Part shown: positions 20,931-25,527 of the stretch, piece after piece
Layout of the letters: each line of letters begins with the position of its first letter
How positions within the stretch are numbered: the stretch's first letter is position 1
Source: a virus
Length of the DNA stretch: 25,527 nucleotides
Direction: 5' to 3' (one strand)
IMG/VR virus record: IMGVR_UViG_3300022594_000028
Span: 1 to 25,527 of that record
Position numbers and translations under genes: made by a program
Notes under the pieces: model-generated
The model's database searches: none
What the model saw: only the letters and a program-made list of their open reading frames with translations
What the model was told of the DNA's origin: nothing

Positions 20931-20990
20931 TCTCCTTTGTTTGTCTAGTAGTAGGTAGGTAAAGGAGATTCAAAACCTACCTACTCCTAG
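20931..20990 (-). promoter_or_regulatory. Leader hairpin / H-type pseudoknot candidate that masks the exonuclease ribosome-binding site
   Basis: Read on the minus strand: an 11-bp perfect stem (20985-20975 with 20960-20950) holds a 14-base loop that ends in TCTCCTTT (20968-20961). This is an exact 8-nt complement of AAAGGAGA at 20938-20931, the ribosome-binding site of the exonuclease gene. The 6-base first loop and 11-base last loop fit H-type pseudoknot geometry. Outside a single G-A mismatch, 4 more bp (CTAG/CTAG) extend the stem and would compete with the pseudoknot, offering a two-state switch. No matching riboswitch class is recognised. Confidence 0.6.
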
Positions 20991-20999
20991 TTACCTAAT

Positions 21000-21026
21000 C
21001 ATATCATAGTAGACGGCTATGATATG
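21000..21026 (-). terminator. Perfect 10-bp hairpin over the stop codon of the upstream gene
   Basis: CATATCATAG and its inverse CTATGATATG (21000-21009, 21017-21026) enclose a 7-base loop. The stem includes the stop codon of the DNA-binding protein gene. No T-tract follows on the minus strand, so it may be a weak terminator, an mRNA end-stabiliser or a protein-binding palindrome. Confidence 0.5.
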
Positions 21027-21457
21027 TCGTTGCCGCAGTGCGGGCAAGCCTTACGCTTACGCCCATGCAACTCCGCAACAATTCCATCTGCATTATCTAG
21101 GTGATAATAAACTTTACAGCCGTCACGTACTGTAGTACCACGAATGATAGCACCTGATAGATGTAGTGCTGACAACACGCCACTTGCAGTGCCGTGATGT
21201 ACCTGTGCTAACTCAGCAAACTCTTTCCACGTTAGCCCGTGCTTGTGCTGTTTTAAATATGCTAACGCTAATTGCTGGTTATTTATTTCCTTGCCCGAGT
21301 TGGCGTTGTCAATAGCACGTGCTTCGGATGTATCACTACCTGACCAACCAGCCGTGCCTTTGTATGGTACGTATGCTTTGAATGCATTGTCATGATTTTC
21401 TTTAAGTTCATTGCAATGGTCGCATATATTATTAATCCATAAGTGTCGACAACTCAT
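21017..21457 (-). CDS. Winged-helix-like DNA-binding protein with terminal Cys pairs
   Basis: A 146-residue protein. ATG at 21457 overlaps the upstream stop (TAATG); an ATG 15 bases earlier was not chosen. The middle (residues 60-115) has a helix-turn-helix look: NNQQLALAYLKQHKHGLTWK, then ELAQVHHGTASGVLSALH, the pattern of a winged helix in which the second helix contacts DNA. Cysteines at both ends (C3, C12, C15 and CPHCG near the C-terminus) may each bind zinc or form one site together. A transcription regulator or replication factor are both possible. Confidence 0.62.
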   Translation of the reverse strand: MSCRHLWINNICDHCNELKENHDNAFKAYVPYKGTAGWSGSDTSEARAIDNANSGKEINNQQLALAYLKQHKHGLTWKEFAELAQVHHGTASGVLSALHLSGAIIRGTTVRDGCKVYYHLDNADGIVAELHGRKRKACPHCGNDIS

Positions 21458-21846
21458 TAGTCTTCTTCCCATACATCAGATATATCTAGTGATATAACTT
21501 CTACATCACCAGAGCCAATGTCTATGCTAATGTCTTCTCCAATGCAGTCGATTGCATCGAGATCATTTTCAGCAGAATACCCCGTAACTCTTGCTTCGAT
21601 AAGGACTGTAGCATAGTAGGTACGACGGATGATGTCTGATCCGATAGAGCGAAGGACTTCGTTAACGTCATCACGATTGATGCCTGTGCTACCGTCTTCC
21701 CATTCGAGGTTGTTAAAGAAGTTGTATACTTCTCGGATAGCACTAGTGTATTGGCGTTTCCATTCGTCACTTGTGTTTGCCTTCCCTAATGCTTCGTTTA
21801 CTTCAAACTCATTGTAAGTTGTGTTACCAATTGTAATTGTATTCAC
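21457..21846 (-). CDS. Hypothetical protein with acidic C-terminus
   Basis: A 129-residue protein. GTG at 21846 was chosen because AAGGAG lies 5 bases ahead; a longer frame with an earlier ATG would start inside the palindromic leader. The N-terminal part is basic-neutral (ITIGNTTYNEFEVNEALGKA), the middle helical (EWKRQYTSAIREVYNFFNNL), and the C-terminus acidic with repeated I-D-I and S-L-D-I-S units. No family is recognised. Confidence 0.6.
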   Translation of the reverse strand: MNTITIGNTTYNEFEVNEALGKANTSDEWKRQYTSAIREVYNFFNNLEWEDGSTGINRDDVNEVLRSIGSDIIRRTYYATVLIEARVTGYSAENDLDAIDCIGEDISIDIGSGDVEVISLDISDVWEED

Positions 21847-21911
21847 TTGATCTCCTTGTCTAGTTGTAGTGTCCCGTGTTCGCTGCTGGCGGGACCACCC
21901 AGCGTCCAAAT

Positions 21912-21954
21912 GAGTCATGGATCTAGGATCATGGACTCGTGCGATTCTTATATA
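21912..21954 (-). promoter_or_regulatory. Candidate promoter -10 box with overlapping palindromic operator
   Basis: On the minus strand TATATAAGAAT (21954-21944) resembles a -10 element, but no clear -35 is visible. Just downstream, near the expected start point, an imperfect 27-base palindrome runs from 21912 to 21938: GAGTC/GACTC arms with GATC-TAG-GATC in the centre. A regulator bound there would block the promoter of the next operon. The gap 21847-21996 otherwise holds no gene. Confidence 0.35.
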
Positions 21955-21996
21955 TCTATTTAGGTATGCGCATTACCATGTAGATATACAAGAAAC

Positions 21997-22998
21997 TTAT
22001 GCAGTAAGTAAGGACAATGCCTTGGTCTTGATACGTTCGTTCTTGCCGCTGATGGTGGCTAGCGCACGCTTGTCCGCGCCACCAGAAGCGTAGTGATCTG
22101 CATACTCAACTACTGCCTGCCATGCACCGAAGGCTGTGCCTCGGATGTTCTCTTGTGTAGGGCTAGAGTTATAAATCTCAAAGGCTTTGTCGCGTGCAAC
22201 TAACGCAATGGTTTGCTGCTTGCGCTCACCTTGTGATAGGTATTGGTATGGTGCATCTTCAATGTGTGATGGCAATGACCATACACTCTTAAAGATTTCT
22301 TTAGCCTGTTGCTTATCAATAGCACGCTGCTGCAACTTCAATGCTACATCTTCATACTCTTGGATACCTTGGTACGCAAGGGTAGTAATGTTACGGATGT
22401 CATTGACTGACAACTCGGCATTGGTTGTGTGCTTCATGGTATAGGTAAGTGCATTGCGTCGCTGCTTACCTGCAATTAAGTTAGTGATTTGATTGGCGCA
22501 GAAGATACGCTCGATCACTGGCTTAACTACAACTGCAGACGAACCATCATGTGAAGTACATGCTAGCAAGAACGCAGCATGTGGATCACCTGATACATAC
22601 ACACCATTAGGCAGTTCCATAAGCATCCATACATTGGCACCGCCATTGTATTCACCTGCTGCTGTGTAACGTACATCACCTGAATCTACCAGTACATCTA
22701 GTGCGCTGAACACTTCCATGTTTTGCACGATCTTGTACTTAGTACCGACAATACCAATGACTGAGTTCTCATTGTCTTTGCCTAGTTTGATTACAGCATT
22801 ACGCTTAGGTACATCATAGTAATCAGTGACAAACTCGTAGTCATTAACGTCACGGGTTACGTATGCCTGTAGTGGGGCTGTCATTACTTCCCAGTCTAGC
22901 CCTGCTTGCTTGGCTACACCTACTGCTGTAGTTGCATTTACTGCTGTGCCGCCCCGCGTCCATGCGTTGCGGCGATTGTTTACTAGTACTGATGTCAT
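21997..22998 (-). CDS. DUF932-like phage/plasmid protein
   Basis: A 333-residue protein. The ATG at 22998 behind AAGGGG was chosen over one 33 bases upstream. Recognisable stretches are VGTKYKIVQNMEVFSALDVLVD, VWMLMELPNGVYVSGD, FLLACTSHDGSSAVVVKPV and RIFCANQITNL (about residues 85-200), the pattern of the DUF932 (phage/plasmid-like TIGR03299) family. The C-terminal third is helical. The family is common on phages and plasmids and its biochemical role is unknown; a link to recombination or to anti-restriction has been suggested by others but is not seen here. It is followed by a 150-base gap with the candidate operator. Confidence 0.8.
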   Translation of the reverse strand: MTSVLVNNRRNAWTRGGTAVNATTAVGVAKQAGLDWEVMTAPLQAYVTRDVNDYEFVTDYYDVPKRNAVIKLGKDNENSVIGIVGTKYKIVQNMEVFSALDVLVDSGDVRYTAAGEYNGGANVWMLMELPNGVYVSGDPHAAFLLACTSHDGSSAVVVKPVIERIFCANQITNLIAGKQRRNALTYTMKHTTNAELSVNDIRNITTLAYQGIQEYEDVALKLQQRAIDKQQAKEIFKSVWSLPSHIEDAPYQYLSQGERKQQTIALVARDKAFEIYNSSPTQENIRGTAFGAWQAVVEYADHYASGGADKRALATISGKNERIKTKALSLLTA

Positions 22999-23008
22999 TG
23001 TTATCCCC

Positions 23009-23368
23009 TTACCATGATGCTTGGTACTCAAAGACTGCGTCTTCAGTACTTTGATCTATGATTGTATTTAGTTTGTCAATTGTTTCTTGGATGTCTAGCC
23101 AATAGTCTTCGTCGATCTCATCGTTACCAAAGAAGAAGCCAGCCGTAGGTGGTAGTACTTCTGCTGCTAACTCTGCATCTTTAGTTTTAATTAAAGATTC
23201 ACACAAATCACGAAGCAAGATTATATCCTGCTTGCGTACCTCGATAGGAGTGCAGTCATCAACACCATCGTTGATGGTGTCAACAAACCAACCATGAATA
23301 GCATTAGACTTGCGCCAGTATGCTACCTCTGTTACTTCTTTTTCATACAACCACATATCAAGACCCAT
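23009..23368 (-). CDS. Conserved 'MGLDMxLY' family protein
   Basis: A 119-residue protein starting MGLDMWLYEKEV and continuing VAYWRKSNAIHGWFVDTI, DGVDDCTPIEV. This MGLDM - YWRK - IHxWF - DGxDDC order is found in a conserved family of phage and bacterial proteins of unknown function. Longer frames with an ATG further upstream overlap the preceding gene and were rejected because the signature begins at 23368. Acidic and soluble, no membrane segment. Confidence 0.72.
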   Translation of the reverse strand: MGLDMWLYEKEVTEVAYWRKSNAIHGWFVDTINDGVDDCTPIEVRKQDIILLRDLCESLIKTKDAELAAEVLPPTAGFFFGNDEIDEDYWLDIQETIDKLNTIIDQSTEDAVFEYQASW

Positions 23369-23369
23369 G

Positions 23370-23900
23370 TTACTTATCCTCTCCGAAGATACCTGCTTTG
23401 ACTGATGCGTGTACTTCATTGCGCATTTTGGCGAACTGATTAGCATGCCAACCTGCCTTAAATACACGGCGCAACAACTGAGCCAACGCATAGTTTTCGC
23501 TTACGTTAGCAAGGTATGTGTCTGCTAGTTCTGCATCTTCACCTTCATAGATGAATGCTGCTGCTACTGTGATAGGTGCGTCAGAGTATTTGTTTTCTGG
23601 TGCATGCTTAGCCACTTCGGTGAGTGCATCAATGTACTGCTGACGGTTCTCATCTGTAACTAATCCCATAACATAGTCACGTACCTGAAGGTCACGCATG
23701 CCTGTTAGTACAGCAGCAATGGTTGCATCTTCAACTACATTGTCTGCATGATTATGAATTAGATTAAAGTTATTAAGATACATCTCAGCAATTTCTGCTG
23801 CTGCTTGCTGGTCTTTACTACCACCATCGAACTGTCCGTGTTCGTCTTGTGTTGTTGTTGCTGTTTCAATTGCTGTGATTGTGTCTAGTACTGCGTTCAT
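23370..23900 (-). CDS. DUF4192-like protein
   Basis: A 176-residue protein. The ATG at 23900 behind AAAGGAGATA is strongly preferred to the longer open frame. The C-terminal half has RDYVMGLVTDENRQQYI, then ITVAAAFIYEGEDAELADTYLANV and YALAQLLRRVFKAGWHANQF, the pattern of DUF4192 (actinobacterial proteins of unknown function, seen in Mycobacterium and Streptomyces phages). The family match, from memory, supports an actinobacterial host. The stop TAA lies one base before the next ATG region. Confidence 0.65.
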   Translation of the reverse strand: MNAVLDTITAIETATTTQDEHGQFDGGSKDQQAAAEIAEMYLNNFNLIHNHADNVVEDATIAAVLTGMRDLQVRDYVMGLVTDENRQQYIDALTEVAKHAPENKYSDAPITVAAAFIYEGEDAELADTYLANVSENYALAQLLRRVFKAGWHANQFAKMRNEVHASVKAGIFGEDK

Positions 23901-23922
23901 TGCTATCTCCTTTGTTAGTTGT

Positions 23923-24360
23923 TTAGTACCAGCCGTGAGTACGACTGTGTGCCCAAGCCACGCTTGGCTTACCGTATCGTGCATGTATATACGACAGCCC
24001 CCGCGCAACTTGTTGCGGGGCTGGAGTTCCAGGTTTCATATCTAACATCTGAGGTATGCCACCTGCATGCTTGTGTGTCCACCGATCCTCGTCATGGTTG
24101 TATGCCATGGGGTTCCAGTGGGATTCATTAGTCCATAACTTATCTAGTGCTTTCCACTCACTGCGATTCCATTCGGGATACATCATGTTCATGTAGCCAC
24201 GAGCATATGCTTTAGCCATGCGTGGTGTCCACACTTTGGGTCCAACCTCAACACACTTAGGGTCATGTGTTACCCAGTTGACGTATGCCTTTAATGGAAT
24301 GCCGATTAAGGTAGCAAGTGTAAGTATAACTGTGCTACTTATAGATAAGTAACGTCTCAT
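23923..24360 (-). CDS. Exported lytic transglycosylase-like protein
   Basis: A 145-residue protein. Residues 1-24 form a signal peptide or single anchor (MRRY then a hydrophobic STVILTLATLIGIPL). The mature part has a goose-lysozyme/SLT-type pattern: EWNRSEWKALDKLWTNESHWNPMAYN (catalytic Glu at about residue 79), AGGIPQMLDM (GIPQ at 101-104) and ARGLSYIHARYGKPSVAWAHSRTHGWY at the end (split: ARGLSYIHARYG, then KPSVAWAHSRTHGWY). Members cut the glycan strands of peptidoglycan. Being secreted and encoded with early genes rather than with the lysis cassette, it may loosen the wall or act against competitors. GGAG precedes the ATG. Confidence 0.8.
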   Translation of the reverse strand: MRRYLSISSTVILTLATLIGIPLKAYVNWVTHDPKCVEVGPKVWTPRMAKAYARGYMNMMYPEWNRSEWKALDKLWTNESHWNPMAYNHDEDRWTHKHAGGIPQMLDMKPGTPAPQQVARGLSYIHARYGKPSVAWAHSRTHGWY

Positions 24361-24483
24361 TTATTCTCCGATCATTTCTTCCATAGTATCGTAGTCGTTG
24401 GGGACACATTCATCTTCGTGGCGTTCATCGCAACGCTCACATATCTTAGTGTCATCCCCGTCTATCCAACGTGGCTCGCTCAT
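24361..24483 (-). CDS. 40-residue acidic CxxC protein
   Basis: ATG at 24483 overlaps the upstream stop as ATGA, and its TAA directly abuts the ATG of the transglycosylase. The peptide has KICERCDERHEDECVP with C15, C18, and C26, and is acidic. A small metal-binding protein; no family is recognised. Exact fit between genes supports it. Confidence 0.6.
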   Translation of the reverse strand: MSEPRWIDGDDTKICERCDERHEDECVPNDYDTMEEMIGE

Positions 24484-24728
24484 GCTTCGCCGCCGTTGGC
24501 TGTGTCACTTGGTTCCTGTGGTGCATTGCTTGATACTACTTCAATAGATACACGCAAGGCGTTAGCCTTTAATGTATCTGCCCATTCTTTTCCATAAGTC
24601 AGGGCTATCTTTGCTAGTGCTGCCTTCTCAACTTCTCGTTGGTCTGGTGTGTATGGCATCTCGCATGTTGTTACTAGGATAAAGTCTTCCGTCTGGAAGA
24701 GTACATCTACTGTGATTAGATCTGACAT
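24480..24728 (-). CDS. Hypothetical acidic protein
   Basis: An 82-residue protein behind TAAGGAGATATA. A beta-strand N-terminus (LITVDVLFQTEDFILVTTCEM is the opening, seen in pieces LITVDVLFQ and DFILVTTCEM) is followed by a helix (REVEKAALAKIALTYG) and a Ser/Pro/Gly-rich end. No catalytic or DNA-binding motif is seen. It overlaps the small CxxC gene downstream (ATGA). Confidence 0.6.
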   Translation of the reverse strand: MSDLITVDVLFQTEDFILVTTCEMPYTPDQREVEKAALAKIALTYGKEWADTLKANALRVSIEVVSSNAPQEPSDTANGGEA

Positions 24729-24801
24729 TATATCTCCTTAGATTATGGTCGGCATCCACATTGCTTGGTGGATACTAGGTGGTCACCGCATAGTATATCC
24801 A
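24729..24801 (-). other. Short intergenic with imperfect hairpin
   Basis: GGATACTA (24770-24777) and TAGTATATCC (24791-24800) can form an 8-bp stem with a two-base bulge around a GGTGGTCACC centre. It lies between a stop and the next ribosome-binding site. No promoter is clear. Confidence 0.25.
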
Positions 24802-24981
24802 TTAGAAAGGGCGTGGACTGTGGTAGTTGGCGCAGTGATCTGCTTTCATACGAATACGAGTCCGCAGATTTCTATTTTCTGCTAATAGATTTCTGTTAGC
24901 ATATGCTGTTATAAGTACAAGGCAAGATGATATTGCTAGTGCTAGGCAAACTATAATTATATCTACTGGTGATAGGTACAT
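24802..24981 (-). CDS. 59-residue membrane protein
   Basis: ATG at 24981 with AAGGAGATC 5-6 bases ahead and TAA at 24802. Residues 5-27 form one transmembrane helix (PVDIIIVCLALAISSCLVLI), followed by a basic, Asn-rich tail (NRNLLAENRNLRTRIRMK). The basic tail should lie in the cytoplasm. The distance to the flanking genes and the strong ribosome-binding site support it. Unknown family; possible superinfection-exclusion or anchor role. Confidence 0.65.
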   Translation of the reverse strand: MYLSPVDIIIVCLALAISSCLVLITAYANRNLLAENRNLRTRIRMKADHCANYHSPRPF

Positions 24982-25174
24982 GATTGATCTCCTTGGAATT
25001 GCAGTTGGACGCGCTGTCCTCCGTTAGTTTACACAAGCCCCCCGCAGGGGGGCTGCTTTGATCGCAACCATTATCTTTATCAGATAGACAGGACTAGATG
25101 TCCTGTCTGTCTGGTTGGTGGTCACAAAAAAAATAGACGAGGTGAGCCGAAGCCCACCCCGTCTGCTTTATAGG
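24982..25174 (-). other. Intergenic with terminator and two further hairpins
   Basis: A 193-base gap without genes. It contains a perfect 8-bp AGCCCCCC/GGGGGGCT hairpin with a GCA loop (25036-25054), a perfect 9-bp AGACAGGAC/GTCCTGTCT hairpin (25086-25108), and the terminator at 25126-25164. The GC-rich hairpin is followed on the minus strand by TTGTGT, not a T-run. No sigma-70 promoter is evident. Confidence 0.45.
25126..25164 (-). terminator. Intrinsic terminator of the SSB-like gene
   Basis: On the minus strand a 13-bp stem (two G-U pairs) capped by a C(TTCG)G tetraloop is followed by ATTTTTTTT. It lies 11 bases after the stop of the SSB-like gene and is one of the two clearest terminators in the window. 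Confidence 0.93.
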
Positions 25175-25525
25175 TTAGTTAGTAACTACCTCGAACACTT
25201 CCAACTGAAGTTGTGGCGCACGGCGTGCTGACTCAGCCACGTCCTGGCGACGATCGAACTTGGTAACCAAGCGACCTTTGAGGGTGACTACCATGGTTTC
25301 TTCCTGACCTTGGCGAGCACCATCTAGCGAGGTGATGTCTTTAACCACGTCACCATCTAATCCTACAATGTTAATGCCAGCCACGTAAACTGCACGGTCA
25401 GCAGTTCCGTCTGAGAGGCGGGAGTAATCGCGCTGATTCAACCAGCCAGTTACTAGTGTTCCGCGTGAGCCTGAGAAGGTCTTGATGTTCTTGATGGTAC
25501 CTGAGATCGTTACTGTATTTTCCAT
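25175..25525 (-). CDS. SSB-like OB-fold protein
   Basis: A 116-residue beta-rich protein. It opens with VTISGTIKNIKTFSGSRGTLV, has several more strand-like stretches (RAVYVAGINIVGL, MVVTLKGRLVTKFDRR), and ends with PQLQLEVFEVVT. The order and the GRLVTKFDRR segment suit a single-strand-DNA-binding OB-fold protein. Such a protein would coat unwound DNA with the helicase and primase encoded downstream. No aromatic cluster or acidic tail typical of bacterial SSB is present, so the assignment is likely but not certain. The ATG is two bases from the window end, so the ribosome-binding site and any promoter lie outside. Confidence 0.65.
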   Translation of the reverse strand: MENTVTISGTIKNIKTFSGSRGTLVTGWLNQRDYSRLSDGTADRAVYVAGINIVGLDGDVVKDITSLDGARQGQEETMVVTLKGRLVTKFDRRQDVAESARRAPQLQLEVFEVVTN

Positions 25526-25527
25526 TT

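Noticed and set aside
1-25527. Integrase, attachment site, repressor or other sign of a prophage
   Set aside because: None of the genes resembles a recombinase or an immunity repressor and no attachment core was noticed; they could still lie outside the window.

Overview
The window is a piece of a tailed double-stranded DNA phage genome. The likely host is an actinobacterium. The main host clues are a WhiB-family iron-sulfur protein gene (14469-14732), a DUF4192-like gene (23370-23900) and a small exported transglycosylase of actinobacterial type (23923-24360). Base composition is moderate, without the high GC of mycobacteria or streptomycetes. That would fit a phage of freshwater or marine actinobacteria, but this is inference. 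No integrase, repressor, terminase, portal or DNA polymerase is present here; those genes must lie outside the window.

The layout has two converging gene blocks. Positions 1-14197 on the plus strand are the late (virion and lysis) genes. In order they are: the end of one internal virion protein and a second one, a scaffold, a major capsid protein with an inserted beta domain, a run of eight very small genes (3292-5250) of which several are strongly basic or cysteine-rich, two head-tail or adaptor candidates (5250-6427), a tail-fibre region (6436-11069) with an Ala/Ser/Thr-rich fibre shaft and three related receptor-binding modules in tandem, one large tail protein (11157-13130), and a lysis cassette (a small membrane protein, a CHAP endolysin, a holin-like protein). 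A strong terminator at 14236-14279 closes this block. No tape-measure gene is visible and the gene order resembles a short-tailed phage, but that is a weak inference.

Positions 14284-25525 on the minus strand hold replication, recombination, nucleotide and host-interaction genes. Read in the direction of transcription they are: an SSB-like OB-fold protein, small membrane and cysteine-rich proteins, the exported transglycosylase, DUF4192-like, MGLDM-family and DUF932-like proteins, a DNA-binding protein, a RecB/Cas4-like exonuclease, a Cys/His-motif protein, a RecA-fold helicase, a PD-(D/E)XK endonuclease, a primase split into CHC2 and TOPRIM proteins, a DUF1599 protein, a metallophosphoesterase, a sigma-like factor, a GT-A glycosyltransferase, zinc ribbons, WhiB and a small membrane protein. 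Most genes overlap by 1-4 bases (ATGA, GTGA, TAATG), which implies long operons and coupled translation.

The most unusual signal is a leader in front of the exonuclease gene (20931-20990). An 11-bp hairpin carries in its loop an exact 8-nt complement of that gene's own ribosome-binding site, laid out as an H-type pseudoknot that could switch translation. Other items of interest are the primase split with an internal start site, a candidate leaderless promoter for the lysis cassette, a structured leader before the scaffold gene, and the tandem receptor-binding modules.
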